From Klebsiella pneumoniae (GTDB lineage: Bacteria; Pseudomonadota; Gammaproteobacteria; Pseudomonadales; CAMAPQ01): DNA of 32,009 nt. A program made the position numbers and the translations under genes. Of this stretch, positions 1 through 6,626 are shown piece after piece. Under the pieces are notes generated by a model. The model saw nothing but the letters and a program-made list of their open reading frames with translations, searched no databases and was not told the DNA's origin. The stretch is from the NCBI GenBank assembly GCA_945860125.1, contig CAMAPQ010000028.1:1-32009 (forward strand), read 5' to 3'. Numbering within the stretch: position 1 is the first letter of the stretch; each line of letters starts with the position of its first letter.

Positions 1-124
1 TCTTATTTTCATGGGATTCACGTGCTAATAATCCAGGAGGTGCAGAACATAATATTAAATCTAAATGAAAACCATGCGTTGCTGATCGAATTAATGGGGC
101 AAAAATATAAAAAATATTATGCAT
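1..124 (-). CDS. Possible 5' end of an unrecognised gene, cut by the window edge
   Basis: Read on the minus strand from an ATG at 124, this stretch stays open for 41 codons to the window edge. Its codons mostly end in A or T, like the neighbouring genes. The peptide is hydrophobic and ends in ...LLARESHENK at the edge; I do not recognise it. The plus strand is also open here in one frame (positions 1-123, stop at 124-126), so strand and reality are both uncertain. It sits just upstream of a broken hydrolase gene, so the area may simply be decayed. Confidence 0.25.
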   Translation of the reverse strand, partial: MHNIFYIFAPLIRSATHGFHLDLILCSAPPGLLARESHENK

Positions 125-231
125 GATTCAAAACGCCGGTATGCGGAATATGAGATAATAATTACCTATCGCCGAATGCAGCTGAAAAAGCTGCGTGAAA
201 TAGTTATATCTTGCTGTACAAATTTACTTGA

Positions 232-980
232 CAACTACAAGCACCGGCAATTGAAATTAAAAACTTACCGCCTATCGACTGCGTGCTTGTTAGCCATAAC
301 CACTATGATCATCTCGATATTGACGCATTAGTTAAAATTGACAAAGCATTTAGCCCTTTATTTTTAGTTGGCTTGGGAGATAAGGCGCTATTAACAAAAA
401 AAGGAATTCAACAGGTTCAAGAGCTTGCATGGTGGGATACTGTAACGCTTAAAGCAAAAAAAACATCGCTGAACAAAACACATCCGCAACTCACGCAAGC
501 AAAGAATTAACTGTTCATTATGTTCGATCACGTCATTGGTCTGCACGCGGTCTTAAGGATCAATGTCGCTCATTATGGGGTGGTTTTATTATTGAGCAGG
601 CAAATATAAAAATCTATTTCGCAGGAGATACCGGCTACGGGCAATTTATTGATGAGATTAGCGCGCGCTTTAAAAAATTTGATATTGGCCTTATTCCCAT
701 TGGGGCTTATTTACCGCGTCGGTTTATGAAAGAGGCGCATATTAACCCTGAAGAGGCGGTTAAACTACATCAGCAGCTTAATATTAAGCATTCCATTGCA
801 ATTCATCACGCCACATTCCAGCTCACAGCGGAAGCAATTGATGCCCCCTTTCATGATTTACAACAGGCACTTAAAAAAGCCAATCTTTCATCCGCTAATT
901 TTACTGTGCCTGAGTTTGGCACTGAGAATCTTTATGATACACAACATAAAATACTAACGGCCGCACCATCTCTTTATTAA
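232..980 (+). pseudogene. MBL-fold metallo-hydrolase, truncated and frameshifted
   Basis: The remains encode a metallo-beta-lactamase-fold hydrolase of the NAPE-PLD / YtnP-like type. The zinc motif SHNHYDHLD is read around 289-318. After a frame change come HWSARG, LWGGF, YFAGDTGY, IPIGAY, NPEEAV and a C-terminal EFGTENLY. The first part reads in one frame to about 456-463 (eight A), and the rest follows in the -1 frame up to the stop at 978-980. Upstream, stops at 229-231 and before remove the usual N-terminal third (the WIGHAT-like strand), and I find no trace of it in any frame. A single -1 slip at the A tract would rejoin the two halves, but the missing N-terminus makes a pseudogene far more likely than programmed frameshifting. 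The annotated pieces are fossils, not small genes. Confidence 0.75.
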
Positions 981-982
981 TG

Positions 983-996
983 AGGACTTACGCAGA
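983..996. repeat. End fragment of the 101-bp palindromic repeat
   Basis: AGGACTTACGCAGA matches the first 14 bases of the complete copy at 5765-5865. The rest of the element is not recognisable here, so this is a remnant or a solo end just after the broken hydrolase gene. Confidence 0.5.
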
Positions 997-1054
997 GTCT
1001 TATAATTGATTGTTTTTAGTTTTTTTCGTCATCCTCGCGCAATCTCATTCAAAA

Positions 1055-2128
1055 CTAAACGGCTTTTTTTAATCGTTTACGAAATAATGGCCGCATAGGT
1101 TTTTTTGCCCATCCCGTTATTTCCGCAGTTAAAGTAGGCTTCTTAGTTTTCACACGAATCCTGCCCCACTTGATATCATGCGCTAATTGCACCACATTTT
1201 TAACCAAGAGAATGGTGCCTAATGAGTCTATTACTTCAAAATAGCCTTGGACATTAGACACTAATTTACCTCTGATTTCCTCTCCTAACACAGAACGATA
1301 GGTAACTGCATTAGATTTTAATAAAAGATTAATTTTTTTTGAGGAGTCAGACAAAATTTCTCTTTCATATTCTGCTTGTCGATCAATGGCTGTTTCCACG
1401 CCCTCTTTTTTTCTTTTTTCCTGAAGGATTAAAATACTTTTTTCTTTTTCCCATTGCTCTATTTCTTTTTTATTAATCTGTTCTATTTTATTATCTTCGA
1501 TAACCATGTGAGAAAGCTTTTCAGTTGCCCCAAAAAGACTCACAAGAAAAATCGTGTAATCAGACATAAAACTCAATATAAACTGTTGAGAAAAATCAGA
1601 TATCCATTGAAATGGCATTTGTTTTTTAAGCCATGAAAAAATAAAATTTAAAGCATAAAAAGGATGAAACTGATTAAGTATCAAAGCAAAATTATCTGCT
1701 ATATCTGACTCTTTTTTATTTCGCTTTTTATTCAAGTGCTGAAAAATATTATTATTATTCTTCATAACATCCAGAATATTTTTTTTGAGCTCAAAAGAGG
1801 GTTCTTTTATAAAAATCTGAATCATAAAATCAGCTTCTTCTTTTAAAATAACCTGTTTATTTTCATCTTGATAATAAGGAATGTTTATATTTTTTTTCGG
1901 AAGTAGCTGCGCCCATTTTCTGAAAAAAAGAGGTAATTTTTTTTCAGTTTGCTCTTGCTTAAACCATAATTGAAATGCTTTTAATTCATTTTCATATGAA
2001 TTTCGCTCATCATTTTTCATGCATTTATGCGTAGATAAAAGCGACTTTATTGTTAACCGATGAAAATGTACAGCGATCCAATTAATTAATAATTCTTGTT
2101 GCATGCTTTCTCGTTTTTCTACATTCAT
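1055..2128 (-). CDS. Hypothetical protein, 357 aa, charged and helical
   Basis: I do not recognise this protein. I chose the ATG at 2128, not the longer reading from 2254, because AGGAGAG lies just upstream (2134-2140) and an extended -10 lies beyond it. The sequence is rich in Lys, Glu and Asn. Its middle has long predicted helices and a KKEGVETAIDRQAEYERE-type coiled stretch. The C-terminus (about residues 260-357) is basic, with beta-like segments (VLGEEIRGKLVSNVQGYFE, then IRVKTKKPTLTAEITGWAKK). There is no signal peptide and no clear membrane segment, so it is probably cytoplasmic. It stands alone, divergent from the Crp-like gene. Codon use matches the neighbours. Confidence is high that it is a gene; its function is unknown. 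Confidence 0.75.
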   Translation of the reverse strand: MNVEKRESMQQELLINWIAVHFHRLTIKSLLSTHKCMKNDERNSYENELKAFQLWFKQEQTEKKLPLFFRKWAQLLPKKNINIPYYQDENKQVILKEEADFMIQIFIKEPSFELKKNILDVMKNNNNIFQHLNKKRNKKESDIADNFALILNQFHPFYALNFIFSWLKKQMPFQWISDFSQQFILSFMSDYTIFLVSLFGATEKLSHMVIEDNKIEQINKKEIEQWEKEKSILILQEKRKKEGVETAIDRQAEYEREILSDSSKKINLLLKSNAVTYRSVLGEEIRGKLVSNVQGYFEVIDSLGTILLVKNVVQLAHDIKWGRIRVKTKKPTLTAEITGWAKKPMRPLFRKRLKKAV

Positions 2129-2162
2129 AGTAACTCTCCTCTTTAACCTAAACATGGCCAAA

Positions 2163-2171
2163 AATATAGCA
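2163..2171 (-). promoter_or_regulatory. Candidate extended -10 promoter for the 1055-2128 gene
   Basis: On the minus strand TGCTATATT forms an extended -10 (TGn plus a 5/6 hexamer). It would start transcription about 28 nt before the ATG at 2128. No good -35 hexamer is at the right distance. Prediction by eye only. Confidence 0.3.
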
Positions 2172-2347
2172 TGATCAAAATAGCTTTTGCTCGCCCATTG
2201 ACAACTTACCCACAAAACCGATTTAACCTCCCTATAACTGTAACCACAAAACAATATTATATTGATACAGGTTACTTTTTTTGGCTGATTTTGTTTGGAA
2301 CTGTTAAACTGTGTTAAGCATTTTCATAGATATCAAGGATTATATAC

Positions 2348-3001
2348 ATGAGCGCACTTTCTGATATTTCCCTTTTTAGCGGCCTTGCTGAACAGACTAT
2401 TCAAGCAATAGATAGCATGATGATAACCCGTTCATTTCCTAAAAACAGCGTGCTCATTAGCGAGGGCGATCGCTCAAACACACTTTATTTTATATTGTCT
2501 GGACGCGTTAAAGTGTATGTAAGTGATGATGAGGGGCGTGAATTTATTCTGAACACTTTGCAAATAGGCGATTATTTTGGTGAACTTGGCATTTTAGATG
2601 ATGATAATCGCACTGCTTCTGTTATGGCACAAGAACCTGTTTCATTTAAAATTTTACAAAAAAAAGATTTTGATTTATTACGAAAAGAATTTCCTGAAAT
2701 AGATCAAGCCTTAATAAAAAATTTAGTTTATCGTGTAAGGCAGTTAACAGATAACGTTAAAACACTCGCACTTCACGATGTTTATGGCAGAATTCGTAAA
2801 CTTTTTCAGCATCTGATGGATAAAGATAAACAAAGCAGTAAAGTAATCGCAGAAAAGCTAACACAACAAGAAATTGCTAATCGTGTGGGTTCTTCACGCG
2901 AGATGGTTGCTCGTATTTTGAAAGATTTAGAAGAAGGCGGTTATATACGCATGGAAAAAAAACAACTGGAACTATTAAAAGCCTTACCTGAACACTATTA
3001 G
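2348..3001 (+). CDS. Crp/Fnr-family transcriptional regulator
   Basis: This is a 217-aa DNA-binding regulator with the CRP layout. An N-terminal cyclic-nucleotide-binding beta roll covers about residues 5-120. It contains GDYFGELGILDDDNRTAS, in which the Glu and the Arg-Thr of the phosphate-binding cassette are kept, so cAMP or another cyclic nucleotide could bind. A long dimerisation helix follows (about 120-145). A winged HTH covers about 150-210, with recognition helix VGSSREMVARILKDLEEGGY. There is no Cys cluster of the FNR type, which argues against an iron-sulphur oxygen sensor. The gene is 30 bp upstream of msrA on the same strand, so the two are probably co-transcribed. Whether it is the global CRP or a paralogue cannot be told here. 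The ATG at 2348 gives a normal family length. Confidence 0.88.
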   Translation: MSALSDISLFSGLAEQTIQAIDSMMITRSFPKNSVLISEGDRSNTLYFILSGRVKVYVSDDEGREFILNTLQIGDYFGELGILDDDNRTASVMAQEPVSFKILQKKDFDLLRKEFPEIDQALIKNLVYRVRQLTDNVKTLALHDVYGRIRKLFQHLMDKDKQSSKVIAEKLTQQEIANRVGSSREMVARILKDLEEGGYIRMEKKQLELLKALPEHY

Positions 3002-3031
3002 TAGTTAGTGACTTAACTCAAGGAAGAAATT

Positions 3032-3682
3032 ATGCCTTTTTTTCAAAAAAACACGAAAATTAAAGATAGATTACCGACAGAGGAAGAAGCGACTGCTGGT
3101 AGAAATTCACCGATTATAAGTGAAGCTTGGCATCCTATTTTTAATTGCTCTTTACGCCCACCCTATCCACCGGAATATCAGCAGGCCATTTTTGGCTTGG
3201 GGTGTTTTTGGGGTGCTGAAAGATTATTCTGGAAAATATCAGGTGTTGCGATAACTGCGGTAGGTTATGCAGGTGGTATCACCCTTAATCCCACCTATGA
3301 AGAAGTCTGTAGCGGATGGACGGGGCATAATGAAGTCGTTTTAGTGGTCTTTAATCCTATACAAGTAACCTATAACGAACTACTTGCAGCTTTTTGGGCA
3401 AATCATGATCCCACACAAGGCTTTAAACAAGGAAATGATCAGGGCACACAATATCGTTCTGGGTTATATTGTTTTACGCAAGAACAACAAGAACTAGCAG
3501 AATGTAGCAAGGAAAAAATGGCACGTGCTTTTTATCAAGCAAAATGGCCAAGATTAATCACAACAGAAATACAGCAAAATCCACCCTTTTATTTTGCTGA
3601 AGATTATCACCAACAATACCTTGCAAAAAATCCGCAAGGTTACTGCGGCTTAAAAGGAACAGGTGTTTCGTGCTTTGATTAA
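3032..3682 (+). CDS. msrA: Peptide-methionine (S)-S-oxide reductase MsrA
   Basis: MsrA reduces methionine-S-sulfoxide in proteins and free methionine and protects the cell against oxidants. The 216-aa protein follows the E. coli MsrA pattern closely. The catalytic GCFWGAERLFW has Cys58. Further matches are GYAGG, NPTYEEVCSG, TGHNEVV, FWANHDPTQG and GTQYRSGLY. The C-terminus is NPQGYCGLKGTGVSC, with two more Cys for the resolving and recycling steps. The N-terminal extension (about 50 residues, with GRNSPI) also matches the long enterobacterial form. It follows the Crp-like gene by 30 bp and converges on the acetyltransferase gene with only 8 bp between the stops. No MsrB domain is fused. Confidence 0.95.
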   Translation: MPFFQKNTKIKDRLPTEEEATAGRNSPIISEAWHPIFNCSLRPPYPPEYQQAIFGLGCFWGAERLFWKISGVAITAVGYAGGITLNPTYEEVCSGWTGHNEVVLVVFNPIQVTYNELLAAFWANHDPTQGFKQGNDQGTQYRSGLYCFTQEQQELAECSKEKMARAFYQAKWPRLITTEIQQNPPFYFAEDYHQQYLAKNPQGYCGLKGTGVSCFD

Positions 3683-3690
3683 TTGAATAA

Positions 3691-4350
3691 TCAGCTATCA
3701 ATATCTTTACGCAAAATTGCATACTGGTATACATCGAGCCAATTGCGATTTTTAGCGGCATGCTGACGAAAAATACCCTCAAGTCTCATGCCAATTTTTC
3801 GCATGATATGGCCAGAGCGTTCATTGTTTGATAAATGTTGCGCATAAACACGATTGAGCCCTAAAGAAAATAAGCCATGCGCTGTAACCGCTTGCGCTAC
3901 TTCGGTGGCCACGCCCTTACCCCAAGAAGATTCAGCAACCCAATAGCCAAGCTCAGCATGACTAAAGGCATGATTAACCACTAGCGATACACCGCCCACA
4001 AGCGATTCGCGCTTATCCAAAACAAGATAAACACCATAATAAAAACCAAGCTGCGACTGCCAAGCTTTATGCATACTTGCAATATATTCTCGCGCCATCT
4101 CTTCCGTATAAGGATAAGAAAACCCAAGCGTTGTCTCTTGAAGACGCTCATTATTAATCAGTAAAGAGAGTGCATAAGCATCAGCCTCGCTAAATACTTT
4201 CAAAGTAAAACGCGCTGTTGTAAATTCAGAAGGCATTGCTTTCCTAGCCCTCATGCCACGACGAAGATACTTTAAAAAAGGGGTATACGCTTGCTTAAGC
4301 TGAGACTGCGTTGGAATCGTATAAATATCTGGTTGCATAGTGTGATTCAT
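3691..4350 (-). CDS. GNAT acetyltransferase, RimJ/RimL type
   Basis: A 219-aa GCN5-related N-acetyltransferase that moves acetyl from acetyl-CoA to an amine. The RimJ/RimL pattern is clear. FTTARFTLKVFSEADA opens the fold (about residue 43). YPYTEEMAREYI is the usual early helix. ELGYWVAESSWGKGVATEVAQAV is the acetyl-CoA loop (Q/RxxGxG-like). LGLNRVYAQHLSNNERSGHIMRKIGMRLEGIFRQ is the C-terminal core. The real substrate could be a ribosomal protein N-terminus or a small molecule. The first 40 residues are an extra N-terminal segment. No strong ribosome-binding site precedes the ATG at 4350, so the start could lie slightly downstream (Met at 4338). It lies just downstream of mpl on the same strand, with a 19-bp gap. 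Confidence 0.85.
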   Translation of the reverse strand: MNHTMQPDIYTIPTQSQLKQAYTPFLKYLRRGMRARKAMPSEFTTARFTLKVFSEADAYALSLLINNERLQETTLGFSYPYTEEMAREYIASMHKAWQSQLGFYYGVYLVLDKRESLVGGVSLVVNHAFSHAELGYWVAESSWGKGVATEVAQAVTAHGLFSLGLNRVYAQHLSNNERSGHIMRKIGMRLEGIFRQHAAKNRNWLDVYQYAILRKDIDS

Positions 4351-4369
4351 TTTTTTATCAGTAAATAAT

Positions 4370-5716
4370 TTATCTCTTTTCTAGCCTAGCCAATAGACGT
4401 TGATGTAAACCACCGAAAGCACCATTACTCATGATAATAACGACATCATCAGACTGAAGCTTTTCTAATAGCGCCTCAATAATGCCCTCAATATCTTGCT
4501 TAACAATAAAACGATTTGTGGCTTCTACTGATAATTCACTGCGAATATCCCACTTTGATTGCTCTGGCTGATACCACACAATATAGTCAGCCGCCAGCAA
4601 AGAAATTTCGAGTGACTGCTTATGCAAACCCATCTTCATCGTATTTGAGCGCGGCTCAACAACCGCAAATAATCTGCCGGTTTTTTTTTCATTTTTCATC
4701 CTCTCCCTGAGCGCCTCCAACGTGACTTGAATCGCCGTAGGATGATGCGCAAAATCATCAAATACTTGAACACCTGCAATACGACCGATTAGCTCTAGCC
4801 TACGTTTTACACCTTGATAGCAATCAAAAGCATCAAGCCCTACGGTAATAGGCACCCCCACATGATGAGCTGCTAATAAACTAGCAATTGCGTTTTTAAC
4901 ATTATGCTCGCCTGTTAAAACTGATGTTAAGCGCTCTATATGCGCAGATGTAATGTAACCTTGTGAATCATGACTGCCGGAAAAAAACTGGCAAGGCGTC
5001 CAAGCCCCCATGGATAAAACACGCTGAACACTTTCATCTTTTTCAGGTGCAATGAGCAAGCCTTCACTGGGAACCAAACGTACTAAATGATGAAACTGTC
5101 TTTCAATTGATCGTAAGTCGTCGAAAATATCGCCATGATCAAATTCAATATTATTAATGATGAGTGTTCTAGGATGGTAATGAATAAATTTTGAACGTTT
5201 ATCAAAAAAAGCAGAATCATATTCATCTGCTTCAATAACAAAAAAAGGTGTATTGCCTGCTCTAGCAGAGACCGTAAAATTTTTTGGCACGCCGCCAATT
5301 AAAAATCCTGGTTTTAAACCTGCATATTCTAAAATCCAAGCCAACATAGAAGTTGTCGTTGTTTTACCATGCGTGCCAGAAACCGCTAGCACCCAGCGAT
5401 CTTGTAGCAATTTTTCACTTAAAAATTCTGGGCCTGAGCAATACGGTAATTGTTTATTTAAAATCCATTCAACAAAAGGATTCCCTCTAGAAACAGCATT
5501 ACCAATGACATATAAATCAGCTTTTGGCTGATTTATATGATCAAACCCTGGAATAATATTGATACCTTGCTCTTCAAGTAATGTGCTCATGGGAGGATAA
5601 ACATTGGTATCGCATCCTGACACAACAAAACCTAACTCTTTTGCAATCAACGCAAGGCCACCCATAAATGTGCCACAAATACCTAAAAGATGAATATGTA
5701 ATACGTGAGAAGACAC
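4370..5716 (-). CDS. mpl: UDP-N-acetylmuramate:L-Ala-gamma-D-Glu-meso-DAP ligase Mpl
   Basis: Mpl re-attaches the recycled murein tripeptide to UDP-MurNAc using ATP, in the cytoplasm. The Mur-ligase signatures are all present: HLLGICGTFMGGLALIAKELG at the UDP-binding N-terminus, SGTHGKTTTTSML (ATP loop), FFVIEADEYDSAFFDKRSKF, LIINNIEFDHGDIFDDL, GEHNVKNA, FDDFAHHPTAI and EPRSNTMKMG. I place the start at the GTG at 5716 because AGGAGT lies seven bases upstream and the protein then matches the E. coli start closely (448 aa; the family is about 455). The longer reading to 5815 runs into a 101-bp repeat and adds 33 unrelated residues. The reading frame contains a 13-bp perfect hairpin (5509-5539) and a nine-A run. 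Confidence 0.95.
   Translation of the reverse strand: MSSHVLHIHLLGICGTFMGGLALIAKELGFVVSGCDTNVYPPMSTLLEEQGINIIPGFDHINQPKADLYVIGNAVSRGNPFVEWILNKQLPYCSGPEFLSEKLLQDRWVLAVSGTHGKTTTTSMLAWILEYAGLKPGFLIGGVPKNFTVSARAGNTPFFVIEADEYDSAFFDKRSKFIHYHPRTLIINNIEFDHGDIFDDLRSIERQFHHLVRLVPSEGLLIAPEKDESVQRVLSMGAWTPCQFFSGSHDSQGYITSAHIERLTSVLTGEHNVKNAIASLLAAHHVGVPITVGLDAFDCYQGVKRRLELIGRIAGVQVFDDFAHHPTAIQVTLEALRERMKNEKKTGRLFAVVEPRSNTMKMGLHKQSLEISLLAADYIVWYQPEQSKWDIRSELSVEATNRFIVKQDIEGIIEALLEKLQSDDVVIIMSNGAFGGLHQRLLARLEKR
5509..5539. other. Perfect 13-bp inverted repeat inside mpl
   Basis: CATATAAATCAGC at 5509-5521 and its exact reverse complement at 5527-5539 are separated by five bases. The structure lies wholly inside the mpl coding sequence, at the segment encoding HINQPKADLYV. 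It would form a stable hairpin in mRNA or DNA. No T-run follows in the mpl direction, so it is not a canonical terminator. Confidence 0.8.
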
Positions 5717-5764
5717 AACAACACTCCTGTGAAAAAAAGAAAAAAGCGTAAATCCTAATAAAAT

Positions 5765-5865
5765 AGGACTTACGCAGAATTGTTCCAGCAAGGCGTCCTG
5801 ACGAAGACAGTACACGCTGTATGGCGAGGCAGGACAACAAAGCTGGGCGATTTTGCGTAAGTCCT
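5765..5865. repeat. 101-bp palindromic repeat (MITE-like), copy 1
   Basis: The element begins AGGACTTACGC and ends GCGTAAGTCCT. With the flanking AT on each side the perfect terminal inverted repeat is 13 bp. Inner arms also pair (CCAGC/GCTGG, GTCCTG/CAGGAC), so the whole unit can fold into a long hairpin. It is not coding. It sits between mpl and the upstream membrane-protein gene and covers the leader of mpl. About 88 of 101 bases match the copy at 27297-27397. A non-autonomous mobile element (MITE) is the best reading; no transposase that would move it is in the window. Confidence 0.8.
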
Positions 5866-5873
5866 ATAAAAAG

Positions 5874-6413
5874 CTAATTAATATAAAGAGGCATTATCAC
5901 CTTAAGCTCAATCCATTGATTCATAATCAATAAGCTAATGGCTAATGACAAGCCCAGTAATAACCTCACATTTAAGGCTCGCTGAAAAATAAAGCCCTCA
6001 ATAAAAACATCCCATGAATATAGCAACAAAAATAATAAACTAAAGAATGCCCCCCCTAAAGAATTAGGCCGCATATTAAAAAAATCGCTCGCAAGTAATG
6101 CAATAAAAATAAAAAAGGTAAAAAGTACTTCTTTACCCATTAAGGCAGAAAATGTTTTACTGAATCGTTGCTGTTCGCCTTTAAAACGTAACATGCATGA
6201 CACTTGCAAAGCATATAGAAAAATCAAAAGCGCACGGCCAAAAAAATAGCCAAAAAAAGATGCTTTTTTATCAAAAAAAAACAGCGCCAAGGCATCAAGC
6301 ATAATGAGCAAAAACATCAGGCAGCCAATCCATAAAGGATGCTGGGGCATATTCTCCGGCCCTTCTCTGAACAAACATAATCGCCAGTACAACGAAAAAA
6401 GCGCTTTTAACAA
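5874..6413 (-). CDS. Multi-pass inner-membrane protein, unknown function
   Basis: A protein of about 180 aa with four to five hydrophobic segments (starting near WIGCLMFLLIML, FFGRALLIFLYALQV, VLFTFFIFIALLAS, AFFSLLFLLLYSW and LLLGLSLAISLLIM). The N-terminal LFSLYWRLCLFREGPENMP resembles, from memory, a family of small Yip1-like membrane proteins found in many gammaproteobacteria; I cannot name a function. The start is uncertain. I prefer the TTG at 6413, which has GAGGGAG upstream. The frame is open to a TTG at 6458, and an ATG at 6353 with GGAG in front is also possible. It lies upstream of mpl on the same strand, but a palindromic repeat separates them, so co-transcription is doubtful. Confidence 0.7.
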   Translation of the reverse strand: MLKALFSLYWRLCLFREGPENMPQHPLWIGCLMFLLIMLDALALFFFDKKASFFGYFFGRALLIFLYALQVSCMLRFKGEQQRFSKTFSALMGKEVLFTFFIFIALLASDFFNMRPNSLGGAFFSLLFLLLYSWDVFIEGFIFQRALNVRLLLGLSLAISLLIMNQWIELKVIMPLYIN

Positions 6414-6503
6414 TCTTATGCTCCCTCGTTTCAACTTAAATTTATAAACCAATTCCAATCCGCATTATAATAATATCAGCATACTTATAGCGGTAGTATA
6501 TAG

Positions 6504-6532
6504 TTAACTTTAACGCATAATTTCAGTACAAT
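6504..6532 (+). promoter_or_regulatory. Candidate sigma-70 promoter of acnB
   Basis: TTAACT (4/6 match to -35) and TACAAT (5/6 match to -10) are separated by exactly 17 bases. The predicted start would be near 6539, leaving a leader of about 88 nt before the acnB start codon. It is the best promoter-like pair in the 6466-6626 gap. Confidence 0.5.
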
Positions 6533-6626
6533 ACGCGCTTAATTTATACCAAGCTGAATGATATTAAAAAACCATCTCACACTGCATCATCCATCAACCT
6601 AACCACCTAAAACAGAGGAACTGATT

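Noticed and set aside
119-331. Open frame of 70 codons across the start of the hydrolase remnant
   Set aside because: Its second half overlaps the zinc-motif frame of the hydrolase in another phase, and the composition is not protein-like.
5717-5815. N-terminal extension of mpl from the ATG at 5815
   Set aside because: It is encoded by the 101-bp repeat, has no homology to Mpl, and a GTG with a good ribosome-binding site lies at 5716.
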